This document shows, piece by piece, positions 6,068 through 14,050 of a stretch of 20,188 nucleotides of DNA. Origin of the DNA: a virus. The stretch's first letter is position 1. Each line of letters opens with the position of its first letter. The translations under genes and the position numbers were made by a program. The stretch is from IMG/VR virus record IMGVR_UViG_3300048597_000237, positions 1 to 20,188 of that record. One strand, 5' to 3'. The notes below the pieces were generated by a model that saw only the letters and a list, made by a program, of their open reading frames with translations, was not told the origin of the DNA and ran no database searches.

Positions 6068-7309
6068 ATGATCGTCACCGAAATGCCGGTCGAGCGGCTC
6101 GTGCCCTATGCCCGCAACCCGCGCAACAACACCGCCGCGATCGATGCGGTAAAAGCCTCGATTGCCGAGTTCGGCTTCCGCCAGCCCATCGTCGTCGACG
6201 AGAAGATGGTGGTAATCGTCGGGCACACGCGGCTAGTGGCTGCCAAGGCGTTGGGGCTCAAGACTGTGCCGGTGCATGTGGCCGAGGGGCTGACGCCCGC
6301 CCAGGCGCGCGCTTACCGCCTGATGGACAATCGCTCGCATGAGAATGCCGAATGGGACGATGAACTGCTGCGGCTCGAGTTCGGTGACCTGAAGCTCGAC
6401 GGCTTCGATCTCGGGCTCACCGGTTTCGATGACGAAGACCTCGATCGTCTCCTGGGCGCCGAACAACTCGATGGATTGACCGACCCCGACGAGGCGCCGG
6501 AGCTGCCCGTCGAGCCCGTGAGCAAACCGGGAGATCTCTGGATCCTCGGCGATCACCGGGTGCTGTGTGGAGATGCCACCGTCTCGACGGATGTCGAACG
6601 ATTGATGGGCGGCCAGCTCGCCGACATGTGCTGGCAGGATCCGCCCTACAATGTCGACTACGGCAACAGCGCCAAGGACAAGATGCGCGGCAAGGACCGT
6701 CGCATTCTGAACGACGCCCTGGGCGATGGCTTCTACCAGTTCCTCTATGACGCCATGCTCAACACGCTGATAGTGACCAAAGGCGCATGCTACGTGTGCA
6801 TGAGTTCATCGGAACTCCACACGCTGCAGAAGGCCTTCACCGACGCGGGCGGCAAATGGTCGACCTTCGTCATCTGGGCCAAGAACACCTTCACGCTCGG
6901 ACGCGCTGACTACCAGCGCCAGTACGAGCCAATCCTCTATGGCTGGAAACAGGGGACCGACCACTTCTGGTGCGGTGCGCGCGACCAGGGCGATGTCTGG
7001 TTCCACGATAAGCCGCGCGTCAATGATCTCCATCCGACCATGAAGCCGGTGGAGCTCGTCGAACGTGCCATCACCAATTCGTCGAAGGGCCGCGATATCG
7101 TTCTCGACCTCTTCGGCGGCTCCGGCTCCACGTTGATTGCCGCCGAGCGCACCGGGCGCGCGTCGCGGCTCATGGAACTCGACCCGAAATATGTCGATGT
7201 GATCGTGACGCGCTGGCAGGACTACACGGGCCAGAAGGCGGTGCTCGACGGCGAGGACCGGACCTTCGACGATCTCAAATCTGTGCGTCTCACCAAGGAT
7301 GCGGCGTGA
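6068..7309 (+). CDS. ParB-domain DNA adenine methyltransferase (beta class)
   Basis: This 413-aa protein fuses two domains. Residues 1 to about 105 are a ParB/Srx-type domain (VERLVPYARNPRNN, IVVDEKMVVIVGHTRLVAAKALGL, RAYRLMDNRSHE). The rest is an amino-methyltransferase with catalytic DPPYNVDYG at 191-199 and the AdoMet-binding LDLFGGSGSTLIAAE around Asp347. Motif IV precedes motif I, as in beta-class N6-adenine or N4-cytosine enzymes such as CcrM; the D-P-P-Y form favours adenine. HPTMKPVELVERAI is also conserved. Such fusions are common in alphaproteobacterial phages and probably modify phage DNA against restriction, or alter host methylation. No restriction enzyme gene is adjacent. The target sequence cannot be read from the protein. 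ATG at 6068 follows a weak GGGGG site. Confidence 0.93.
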   Translation: MIVTEMPVERLVPYARNPRNNTAAIDAVKASIAEFGFRQPIVVDEKMVVIVGHTRLVAAKALGLKTVPVHVAEGLTPAQARAYRLMDNRSHENAEWDDELLRLEFGDLKLDGFDLGLTGFDDEDLDRLLGAEQLDGLTDPDEAPELPVEPVSKPGDLWILGDHRVLCGDATVSTDVERLMGGQLADMCWQDPPYNVDYGNSAKDKMRGKDRRILNDALGDGFYQFLYDAMLNTLIVTKGACYVCMSSSELHTLQKAFTDAGGKWSTFVIWAKNTFTLGRADYQRQYEPILYGWKQGTDHFWCGARDQGDVWFHDKPRVNDLHPTMKPVELVERAITNSSKGRDIVLDLFGGSGSTLIAAERTGRASRLMELDPKYVDVIVTRWQDYTGQKAVLDGEDRTFDDLKSVRLTKDAA

Positions 7310-7524
7310 TGCAGACGCGGCTGATGTCACTCATCGAGTCAGTTGCAAACATCGTCGTGGGCTACGGCGTTGCGGTCGTCACGCAGCTTCTGGTCTTTCC
7401 GCTCTTCGGCCTTGCCGCATCGCTTGGCGACAATCTGATGATCGGGTTGATCTTCACCATCGTGTCGCTGGCAAGATCCTACATGCTGCGGCGTCTTTTC
7501 AATGCGCGGTCTCTGAACGCATGA
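7309..7524 (+). CDS. DUF7220-like small membrane protein
   Basis: A 71-aa protein with two predicted membrane helices, roughly residues 12-32 (VVGYGVAVVTQLLVFPLFGL) and 38-56 (NLMIGLIFTIVSLARSYML), ending in a basic tail (RRLFNARS). The opening QTRLMSLIESVANIVVGYGVAV and the ARSYxLRRLF end fit my recollection of DUF7220, a phage family of unknown function. It probably sits in the inner membrane. The ATG at 7309 overlaps the methyltransferase stop (TGATG), with AAGGA nine bases upstream; a GTG at 7306 would add one residue. A superinfection-exclusion or lysis-helper role is conceivable but has no direct support. Confidence 0.85.
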   Translation: MQTRLMSLIESVANIVVGYGVAVVTQLLVFPLFGLAASLGDNLMIGLIFTIVSLARSYMLRRLFNARSLNA

Positions 7525-7547
7525 AGCCCGCATGGGCTGCGGGCTTC
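7523..7547. terminator. Hairpin between convergent genes
   Basis: GAAGCCCGCA (7523-7532) and TGCGGGCTTC (7538-7547) form a perfect 10-bp stem with a 5-base loop, overlapping the stop of the membrane-protein gene and lying 21 bases from the end of the minus-strand DUF3489-like gene. It can fold in transcripts from either strand. Neither side has a clear T-run, so termination may be incomplete or Rho-assisted. Position between convergent genes is the main support. Confidence 0.6.
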
Positions 7548-7568
7548 GGTGCTGTGTCGCCAGTCTGA

Positions 7569-8048
7569 TCAGATGATGCGGTAGACGCGGCCTCGGCTCT
7601 CGTCCTTCTCGGACGTGATGTTGAGTCCGAGTTTCTTCTTCAGCGCTCCAGCCATGGCACCCCTCGCGGTGTGACTTTGCCATCCGGTGGCGGTCACGAT
7701 CTCATCGAGGGTTGCTCCTGCCGGACGCTTCAACATTTCGATGAGTAAAGCCTGTTTCGTTCCCTCGCGGGTCTTGCGTTTCATCTGGCCCGCAGCCGAC
7801 GGAAGTGCCTCTTCCTCGGTCTCGTTCTCGGTATCTACCAGCACGATCTTCTGCCCATCCTTGGCATAATCGCCATCACGGGCGGGGCCGCGCGGTTCGA
7901 GGATGCCCTTCTTGATGAGGCTCGCAATCGCCGCGCCGTAGGCACGGGGATCCGCCTTTGACCTTGCCCGTTCGCGGGTGGGTACTGTGCCGTTGTTGCG
8001 GCCGACGGCTGTGAGGATGACCTGTTCGGTATCGGTGAGTTTTGTCAT
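7569..8048 (-). CDS. DUF3489-like protein
   Basis: A 159-aa protein on the minus strand. The C-terminal 70 residues (KQALLIEMLKRPAGATLDEIVTATGWQSHTARGAMAGALKKKLGLNI, then SRGRVYRI) are the hallmark of DUF3489 and look like a winged helix or helix-turn-helix. The N-terminal part (LTDTEQVILTAVGRNNG...AAIASLIKKGILEP) also resembles a helix-turn-helix unit. A DNA-binding or regulatory role is inferred; the family has no established function. The start has AAGGAG seven bases upstream. It is one of only two minus-strand genes in the window, apparently co-transcribed with the 74-aa gene at 8150-8374. Confidence 0.9.
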   Translation of the reverse strand: MTKLTDTEQVILTAVGRNNGTVPTRERARSKADPRAYGAAIASLIKKGILEPRGPARDGDYAKDGQKIVLVDTENETEEEALPSAAGQMKRKTREGTKQALLIEMLKRPAGATLDEIVTATGWQSHTARGAMAGALKKKLGLNITSEKDESRGRVYRII

Positions 8049-8105
8049 GGACCTGCTCCTTCGAGGGGTTTCGGAACGGCAAGAGTGCCGGTCCTATGAC
8101 CCCGA

Positions 8106-8126
8106 GCCCCGCATCGAAGGCGGGGC
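8106..8126 (-). other. Intercistronic hairpin in the minus-strand pair
   Basis: GCCCCGC (8106-8112) and GCGGGGC (8120-8126) pair as a 7-bp stem with a 7-base loop, in the 101-base gap between the 74-aa gene and the DUF3489-like gene. No T-run follows on the minus strand, so it may stabilise or process the message rather than end it. Confidence 0.35.
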
Positions 8127-8149
8127 GGAGCGCGTGGTCGGAGGAGCCG

Positions 8150-8374
8150 CTATTCGGCGTGTTCGCCTTCCTTGAAGGCGGCATCGGTGATGCGCTTCAG
8201 GAGCCCCGCATAATGTTCGAGATCGCCGACATGCCCCCAGTGGAGGGTGTCAGGGTCGGTGTGGAAATGCTCGTCACTCAGCGCCGTGATCCGCGCGAGC
8301 ATCGCGTCGATTTCGGACTTCTTGGCGATGAAGGCGGCAAGCGCTTTGCTGTTGTCGGTCGGCCGGTTGCGCAT
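8150..8374 (-). CDS. 74-aa conserved-looking protein of unknown function
   Basis: The protein starts MRNRPTDNSKALAAFIAKKSEI and continues with a short helical, acidic sequence (LHWGHVGDLEHYAGLLKRITDAAFKEGEHAE). It resembles small proteins I have seen beside DUF3489 genes in alphaproteobacteria, but I know no function. The frame stays open to 8464, yet the ATG at 8374 is preferred: AGGAG lies six bases upstream, while the extra 30 residues of the longer version run back across the region holding the perfect palindrome at 8431-8444. It lies upstream of and co-directional with the DUF3489-like gene, and is divergent from the small terminase gene. Confidence 0.72.
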   Translation of the reverse strand: MRNRPTDNSKALAAFIAKKSEIDAMLARITALSDEHFHTDPDTLHWGHVGDLEHYAGLLKRITDAAFKEGEHAE

Positions 8375-8430
8375 CTGGGTCTCCTTGGCTCGAGCCCATA
8401 CACGCTTCATCTGACGGTGAAGCCAAGCGG

Positions 8431-8444
8431 AATGATCGATCATT
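8431..8444. promoter_or_regulatory. Perfect 14-base palindrome in the divergent promoter region
   Basis: AATGATCGATCATT reads identically on both strands and sits in the 107-base gap between the divergent 74-aa gene and small terminase gene. An AT-rich stretch (8448-8467, containing CTATTATTGAACAATTT) adjoins it. This is the expected place for an operator controlling one or both directions. I could not identify confident -35 and -10 elements. Confidence 0.5.
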
Positions 8445-8481
8445 CGATTGCTATTATTGAACAATTTCGGGCTGGGATGGC

Positions 8482-8979
8482 ATGGCGGAACAATCGGGCA
8501 TGATCCCCATCGGCCAGGCGGCGCGCCTTCTGATGATCTCGGAGGAACGTATCCGCCAGCTCGTCAAACAGGGCTATGTGCCGAAATCAGAAAAGCGCGG
8601 ATACGTCCAGCTCGTAGGCGCCGTCCAAGGGTATCTCCGATACCTCAAGGAGGATGAGCGCCGCTCGAGCAAGTCGGCCGCCGATAGCCGGGTGCGTGAT
8701 GCGCGGGCCCTCGAGATCGAACTAAGGATTGCCGAGCGCTCGCGCGACCTGATCCCGATCGAGGATGCCCTGACCGACATGGCGGAATTTGCAGGTCTCG
8801 TGCGCTCGGAGCTGGCGGGGCTCCCCGCGCGGCTGACCCGCATCATCGACGAGCGCCAGAAAGTTGAAACGGAAATCGATGGTATCCTCTCGCGCCTTGC
8901 CGAGCGAGCCGCTCAAAAGGCTGAAAGCCTGGAGGCTGGCCGAAGCCATTCTCCGGCCGGCGCCCCGGCTGCCGCCTGA
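8482..8979 (+). CDS. Terminase small subunit, Nu1-like
   Basis: A 165-aa protein beginning with a winged helix-turn-helix (IPIGQAARLLMISEERIRQLVKQGYVPKSEKRGYVQL, about residues 8-44), as in lambda Nu1, which binds the packaging start site. A basic and acidic helical region (RDARALEIELRIAERSRDLIPIEDAL) and a coiled-coil-like dimerisation stretch follow. It would recognise the cos or pac site and bring in the large subunit. The start at 8482 has only a weak ribosome site (GGGATGG); an in-frame ATG at 8500 is an alternative. Its 3' end overlaps the large-subunit gene by about 100 bases in another frame. Confidence 0.88.
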   Translation: MAEQSGMIPIGQAARLLMISEERIRQLVKQGYVPKSEKRGYVQLVGAVQGYLRYLKEDERRSSKSAADSRVRDARALEIELRIAERSRDLIPIEDALTDMAEFAGLVRSELAGLPARLTRIIDERQKVETEIDGILSRLAERAAQKAESLEAGRSHSPAGAPAAA

Positions 8980-10903
8980 CGAATGGGCGCGCATCAATCG
9001 AATCTATCCGGAGACCTCGGGTCTGCCGGGTCCACGTGATCCATCGATCACGCCCTATGTCATTCCGGTGGTGCGGGCGGTCCATGCCGGCCAACACAAG
9101 CGCGTCGTCATGGTCTGCGGGGCGCAGATGGGCAAGACCGACGGGCTTCTCGACATCATGGGTGCCCGTCTCGATCAGCGTCCAGCCCCGATCCTCTATG
9201 TGGGGCCGATCCGAGACTTCCTGACCGACCAGTTCGAGCCCCGGCTGATGAGCCTTCTCGATGAGGCGGAAACGCTCGCGGCGAAAGTTGTGCGCGGCCG
9301 ACGGATGAAGAAGACGCTGAAGGTCGTGGCCGGTGTTCCGGTGCGCCTTGCACATGCGGGATCTTCGGCTGGACTCAAATCGAGTCCGGCGGCTTTGGCC
9401 CTGGTCGACGAGTACGACGAGATGCTGGCGAATGTGAAAGGCCAAGGCGATCCCCTGGGGCTCGTCGAAGCCCGCGGCGAAACCTATGCCGACTTCGTCA
9501 CCGCGATCACATCGACGCCCTCGCGCGGATTGATCGAAACGCAATTTGATGAACGCAGCGGCCTGACATTCTGGAAACCCGGCGATCCCGAGGCGGTTGA
9601 AAGCGCCATATGGAAACTCTGGCAGTCCGGTACGCGCCATCACTTCTGCTGGCCGTGTCTGCACTGCGAGAAGTATTTCGTGCCGCGCTTCGAGCAGATG
9701 CGCTGGCCGGAGAACGCAACGCCGGCGGAAGCGTCAAAAGCGGCGCAGCTGCAATGCCCGCATTGTGGTGGTCTCCATCACAACGACGACAAGACGGAGA
9801 TGAACGCTCGTGGGCTCTATGTGGCGCCGGGCCAATGGGTCGAGGATGGAGAGGTCCACGGCCACCCGCCCGACAATGCCGTGATCAGTTTCTGGGCGAG
9901 CGGGCTTGCAAGCCCCTTCGTCACGTGGGGCACAAGGGTCGAGCGTTATGTCCGCGCGCTGGCGTCGGGCGATCCCGACCAGGTGCAGACGGCGCTCAAT
10001 GCTGGATTTGGCGAATGCTACACACCGGCCTCGGGGCGAGATGCTCTCGATTGGCAGGAGATATTCCAGCGGCGCGCGCCCTATCAGATGAAGGACGTGC
10101 CTGACGGAGTGTTGCGCCTCGGCATGGCAGTCGATGTGCAGAAGCTGTCGCTCTACTACACGATCCGCGGCTTCGGATCACGCGGCCGGTCCTGGCTCAT
10201 CGACCGGGGCCAGTTGTTTGGTCCCACCGATGATGATGAGGTCTGGAATGCGCTTGCCGATCTGATGCTGACACCCGTTGCTGGCTTGCAGATCGAGCGG
10301 GTCTTCATCGATTCCGGGTTTCGCCCGAACAAGCTCGACGGGGGCGACGAACACAAGGTCTATGAGTTCACGCGGCGTTATCCTTGGCTCGTGTCACCGA
10401 CAAAGGGGCGCGCAACCATGTCGCCGCCTTATCGCGTATCGAAGATCGAGGTGACGCCCAAGGGGAAGCAGGCGTCGTACTCGATCAATCTCGTTTGGCT
10501 TTCGACAGATTTCTTCAAGTCGCTTCTGGTCTCGAGGATCCGCACACCGCTCGATCAGCCGGGGTCGTTCATCGTCCCCGACGACATCGACGAGGATTAT
10601 GCCAGACAGCTGGTGTCTGAGGTTCGGGTCGTCGATTCCGCAACGGGCAAGCCGCAATGGGTGCAGCGATCGAGGCAGAACCACTACCTCGACTGCGAGG
10701 CGCTTGCGATGGCGATCGGATACTCGCTGAACGTCCAGCGCATTCCTGAAGGCGTTCTGCGCGAGCACAGCGAAATACCGCTTGCCGACGAGCAAGGCCA
10801 CGAAATCAACAGCAAGTCTGAGACGGTTGCAGCGCTCGCAGTGGCTGCGGTGCCCGACTTGCGAGCCCGCTTCGCCGGGCTCTCCTCACGTTTGAACAGG
10901 TGA
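8879..10903 (+). CDS. Terminase large subunit, GpA family
   Basis: This 674-aa packaging motor and nuclease has Walker A GAQMGKTDG (Lys86), Walker B ALVDEYDEM (Asp177-Glu178) and a zinc-binding insert with Cys257, Cys260, Cys263 (CWPCLHC) and Cys293, Cys296 (CPHC). The C-terminal RNase H-type nuclease begins at AVDVQ (Asp419). Length and order match GpA of lambda-like phages (641 aa in lambda). It cuts concatemers and drives DNA into the prohead with the small subunit. The ATG at 8879 gives a 101-base overlap with the small subunit; a TTG at 8864 would add five residues. Neither has a strong ribosome site, and coupling is likely. Portal follows after 3 bases. Confidence 0.93.
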   Translation: MVSSRALPSEPLKRLKAWRLAEAILRPAPRLPPDEWARINRIYPETSGLPGPRDPSITPYVIPVVRAVHAGQHKRVVMVCGAQMGKTDGLLDIMGARLDQRPAPILYVGPIRDFLTDQFEPRLMSLLDEAETLAAKVVRGRRMKKTLKVVAGVPVRLAHAGSSAGLKSSPAALALVDEYDEMLANVKGQGDPLGLVEARGETYADFVTAITSTPSRGLIETQFDERSGLTFWKPGDPEAVESAIWKLWQSGTRHHFCWPCLHCEKYFVPRFEQMRWPENATPAEASKAAQLQCPHCGGLHHNDDKTEMNARGLYVAPGQWVEDGEVHGHPPDNAVISFWASGLASPFVTWGTRVERYVRALASGDPDQVQTALNAGFGECYTPASGRDALDWQEIFQRRAPYQMKDVPDGVLRLGMAVDVQKLSLYYTIRGFGSRGRSWLIDRGQLFGPTDDDEVWNALADLMLTPVAGLQIERVFIDSGFRPNKLDGGDEHKVYEFTRRYPWLVSPTKGRATMSPPYRVSKIEVTPKGKQASYSINLVWLSTDFFKSLLVSRIRTPLDQPGSFIVPDDIDEDYARQLVSEVRVVDSATGKPQWVQRSRQNHYLDCEALAMAIGYSLNVQRIPEGVLREHSEIPLADEQGHEINSKSETVAALAVAAVPDLRARFAGLSSRLNR

Positions 10904-10906
10904 CGC

Positions 10907-12508
10907 ATGGGTATGATGGACCTGGTCCGTGACTGGTTTGCGCCAGTCCGCGGCCGCAACGTCATGCCGCCCGACATTCGGGCCGACTTCATGCGCGGCA
11001 ATCGCGGCGTGGTGTTCGGAGGCTGGCGTCCTGCCTTGCGTGAAGCGGCCGATGATGTTGGCACGTCCTGGGATCTCGCCGCTGCGCGTACCATCGATCT
11101 CATCCAGAATTCCGGGTGGATGTCGGGCGCGCTCGATCAGGCGGTTGCCAATACCGTGGGCAATGGTCTTCGCCTCAAGGCGATGCCGGAAAATGAACTT
11201 TTCGGAATGAGCAATGATCAGGCCGAGGAATGGGCGCAGCTCGTCGAGCAGCGCTGGAGCCTCTGGGCGGATCGCCCTTACGAGTGCGATATCGAAGGGC
11301 GACGCACATTCGCGCTGATGCAGGCGGTTGCCTTCCGTTCGTGGTTTGCCACCGGCGAAATCTGGGCGGAGCTTCCGTGGCGGGAACGCCCGGGTGGCCG
11401 TTACGGCACCAAGGTGCGGATCATCCCGCCCCATCGCGTACTTCGCCGTAACGACTCTCTGCGCAACATCATGCAGGGCGTGCGCATGAACGGGGACGGC
11501 ATGCCCGTCGCCTATCTCGCAACCCGCAAGGATCTCTTGCGCGGAACGACCGAAGAATACGAAGTTCTGGCGCGCGATGCGCAAGGGCGGGCCCGTGTCG
11601 TCCATGTCTATGACGGCATGCCGGGCCAGATCCGCGGCATCAGCCCGCTGACGCCCGCCTTGCAGGTGGCGCGCCAGTTCGACCAGCTTTCGGACGCGAC
11701 TTTGACAGCTGCAATCCTGCAGACGGTCTTTGCGGCCTCCATCACTTCGGACGAACCGACTGAGGAAGTACTCGCGGGCCTTCTGACGCCGCAGGAACAG
11801 GCCCGTCTTGCCGCGAGCGGTGTCTCGCCGTGGGACGCCTATGTCCAGGCACAGTCAGGCTGGTACGACAACGCCACCATCAATCTCGGCATCAATGGCC
11901 GGATTGCCCATCTCTTTCCGGGCCAGAAGCTCGAACTGCACCGCGCCCAGCATCCGCATTCCGATTACCGTGACTTCGCCGCCCATCTCTTGCGCGAACT
12001 CGCCCGCTGCATGGGGCTCACCTATGAAAGCGCCACGGCAGACTACACGAACGCCACCTATTCAAGCGTGCGCATGGCCACGGGCGAGATCTTCCAGATC
12101 ACTCTCTATCGCCGCGCCCATCTGATCGCGCCTTTCTGCAATGCCGTCTACGAGGCGTGGCTCGAAGAGGAAATCGCCCGCGGTGGCATCCCGTTCCCGG
12201 GCGGCCTCGAGGGGTTTCTGACAAACCGCTCGGCAGCCTCTCGCGCCATCTGGCGCGGAGCCCCGAAACCGCAGGCCGATGATCTCAAGACCGCCAAGGC
12301 CCACGAGATCTGGAGCCGTCTTGGCGTCATGACTGATGCCGCGATCGCCGAAGAACTCGGCCACGACATCGAGGACGTCTATGCGCAGCGCGCCCGCGAA
12401 ATGGCGATGCGCGAGACCTATGGCCTGCCGGAAGCGCAACACCAGGGCATCACCGGAAACGGCGATCCGTCCGCCACCGACCCTGCTGGGGACAGTCCAA
12501 ATCCATGA
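10907..12508 (+). CDS. Portal protein, lambda gpB family
   Basis: A 533-aa portal matching the lambda family in length (lambda gpB is 533 aa) and in order. The N-terminus is followed by ALREAADDVGTSWDLAAARTIDLIQNSGWMSGALDQAVANTVGNGLRL, the typical opening of this family. Later come FATGEIWAEL, a long central wing and the clip region around LLRELARCMGLTYESATADYTNATYSSVRMAT, a strongly conserved segment. Twelve copies form the DNA channel at the unique capsid vertex. The start is the first of three close ATGs (10907). In lambda, gpW precedes the portal; here it follows. The stop overlaps the gpW start. Confidence 0.93.
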   Translation: MGMMDLVRDWFAPVRGRNVMPPDIRADFMRGNRGVVFGGWRPALREAADDVGTSWDLAAARTIDLIQNSGWMSGALDQAVANTVGNGLRLKAMPENELFGMSNDQAEEWAQLVEQRWSLWADRPYECDIEGRRTFALMQAVAFRSWFATGEIWAELPWRERPGGRYGTKVRIIPPHRVLRRNDSLRNIMQGVRMNGDGMPVAYLATRKDLLRGTTEEYEVLARDAQGRARVVHVYDGMPGQIRGISPLTPALQVARQFDQLSDATLTAAILQTVFAASITSDEPTEEVLAGLLTPQEQARLAASGVSPWDAYVQAQSGWYDNATINLGINGRIAHLFPGQKLELHRAQHPHSDYRDFAAHLLRELARCMGLTYESATADYTNATYSSVRMATGEIFQITLYRRAHLIAPFCNAVYEAWLEEEIARGGIPFPGGLEGFLTNRSAASRAIWRGAPKPQADDLKTAKAHEIWSRLGVMTDAAIAEELGHDIEDVYAQRAREMAMRETYGLPEAQHQGITGNGDPSATDPAGDSPNP

Positions 12509-12756
12509 CCATTCTGACGGATTATGCCGATCCTTGCGCCGTGCTGCCGAGGATCCGCGAGGCCTATTACGCGCTCCTTGAGGGCCGCCGCGCCGAACTC
12601 GTTGAATTCGATGCCGGAAACGGTGTCAGGCGTCGGGTTCAATATGGCCGTGGCGATCTCGGCGCCTTGCGTGCTGAACTCTCCCGCCTCGAAGCGCTCT
12701 GCAATGGTCAATCTGGCCTTCGCCGCCGCTTCGGCCTGCGTTCCGGAGGATATTGA
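12505..12756 (+). CDS. gpW-like head-tail joining protein
   Basis: The 83-aa sequence has the gpW pattern: LPRIREAYYALLEGRRAELVEFDAGNGVRRRVQYGRGDLGALRAELSRLEAL, that is an N-terminal helix, a beta hairpin with the FxxGNG..RRVxY run, and a second helix. In lambda, gpW completes the DNA-filled head so that FII and the tail can bind. Length is slightly above lambda gpW (68 aa). The ATG overlaps the portal stop by 4 bases. Its position after the portal differs from the lambda order A-W-B. Confidence 0.82.
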   Translation: MTILTDYADPCAVLPRIREAYYALLEGRRAELVEFDAGNGVRRRVQYGRGDLGALRAELSRLEALCNGQSGLRRRFGLRSGGY

Positions 12757-14036
12757 TGCCGGGACAATTGCTTCACTTAGCCGACCGTCTCCTCAACACG
12801 CCGCTCTTGCTGCATCCGGCCAAGGCCGAGATCATCCTCGGTGTGTTGAGCGGGAGGATCGGCATCGATGCCGGGCTTTTCGACGGAAATGTCCCGGGTG
12901 CGAGCCGTTTCGTGGGTTCCCAGCGCCGCGAAAGTGGAAGCCGGGCCCTGACCCGTGCCAGCGGTGGCGTGGCGATCGTCCCGGTGCTCGACACTCTCGT
13001 CAATCGCGGAGCCTGGCTCGACAGCCGGTCCGGGATGACGAGCTATGAGGGGATCGCGGCGCAAATCCGCGATGCAGGATCAGACCCGGATGTACGGTCG
13101 ATCCTGCTCGATATCTCCTCACCCGGGGGCGAAGCCTCTGGGATGGCCGGTCTGGCGGACCTCATCCGGTCGGTTCGCCAGACCAAGCCTGTGACGGCGC
13201 TCGTCAACGACATGGCGGCTTCCGCCGCCTACGGAATTGCCAGCGCCGCCAACGAAATCGTGATCTCGCCAACTTCCATGGTGGGGTCGATCGGCGTCGT
13301 GATGCTCCATGCCGACCGCTCTGGCGAGCTCGCGGCACAAGGCGTGAAGCCAACCCTGATCTTTGCGGGCTCTCACAAGGTCGACGGCAATCCGTTCGAA
13401 CCTTTGTCGGACGCGGTGCGTGCCGATCTGCAGGCCAGTGTCGACGCCCATTACCAGCAGTTTCTGGAGGTCGTGGCGGCCGGTCGTGGCAACCGCCTCA
13501 CTGCCGATATGGCGCGCGCGACGGAAGCGAGAACCTTCATCGGCGCCGAAGCCGTAGCACTTGGCCTCGCCGACCGCATTGCAAGTTTCGATGACGTCCT
13601 TTCCGCACTCGCCCAACAACCCCGCCCATCCGGGCGCAACGCTCGCACAGGAGGGATCCATATGAGCACGAACGATGGCGCGCCGGTCGCCGATACCACC
13701 GGTATTTCCATTCAGGAGCGTGACGCCGCCGTGGCCGCCGCGCGCCACGAGGAGCGCGCCCGTATTCGGGCGATTGTGTCCTGTGACGATGCCAAGGGCC
13801 GAGGGGCCCAGGCCCTGATCCTCGCCACGGAAACTGCACTTTCGGTGAGCGAAGCTGAAAAGCTTCTCGCCGCATCGCCGAGGGAAACCGCCGTCGATGC
13901 CCTCGCTTCACGCGCCGCCAGCGGCACCGAGATCGGCTCGAGCGCCGAGCCCCGTGAACCTGATGCAGGCGAGCGCGCCAGCCGCGGCTGGAAGCACGCC
14001 GTAGCTGCCGCCAACCGCCGCTTCGAGACCGCCTGA
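12756..14036 (+). CDS. S49 family capsid maturation protease with C-terminal scaffold part
   Basis: A 426-aa SppA/S49-type protease like lambda gpC. Substrate-groove SSPGGEASG comes first, then catalytic Ser156 in NDMAASAAYG and a candidate general-base Lys208 in SHKVDGNPFEPLS; the Ser-Lys arrangement follows the family. The last 125 residues are acidic, Ala-rich and Glu-rich, resembling the scaffold Nu3. The start is the ATG at 12756 because GGAGGA lies five bases upstream; an in-frame TTG at 12753 is too close to that site. It would process the prohead and portal from inside. The gpW stop overlaps the start by one base. Confidence 0.9.
   Translation: MPGQLLHLADRLLNTPLLLHPAKAEIILGVLSGRIGIDAGLFDGNVPGASRFVGSQRRESGSRALTRASGGVAIVPVLDTLVNRGAWLDSRSGMTSYEGIAAQIRDAGSDPDVRSILLDISSPGGEASGMAGLADLIRSVRQTKPVTALVNDMAASAAYGIASAANEIVISPTSMVGSIGVVMLHADRSGELAAQGVKPTLIFAGSHKVDGNPFEPLSDAVRADLQASVDAHYQQFLEVVAAGRGNRLTADMARATEARTFIGAEAVALGLADRIASFDDVLSALAQQPRPSGRNARTGGIHMSTNDGAPVADTTGISIQERDAAVAAARHEERARIRAIVSCDDAKGRGAQALILATETALSVSEAEKLLAASPRETAVDALASRAASGTEIGSSAEPREPDAGERASRGWKHAVAAANRRFETA
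13662..14036 (+). CDS. Internal-start scaffold protein, Nu3-like
   Basis: In frame within the protease gene, the ATG at 13662 (codon 303) is preceded by AGGAGGG (13649-13655), one of the best ribosome sites in the window, with a six-base spacing. It would give a 124-aa product starting MSTNDGAPVADTTGISIQE that equals the scaffold-like C-terminus. Lambda makes its scaffold Nu3 in just this way, from inside gene C. The sequence is acidic and helical (AAVAAARHEERARIRAIVS). Whether the product is made is inferred from the ribosome site and this precedent. Confidence 0.75.
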   Translation: MSTNDGAPVADTTGISIQERDAAVAAARHEERARIRAIVSCDDAKGRGAQALILATETALSVSEAEKLLAASPRETAVDALASRAASGTEIGSSAEPREPDAGERASRGWKHAVAAANRRFETA

Positions 14037-14050
14037 TAGGAGATCCACAC

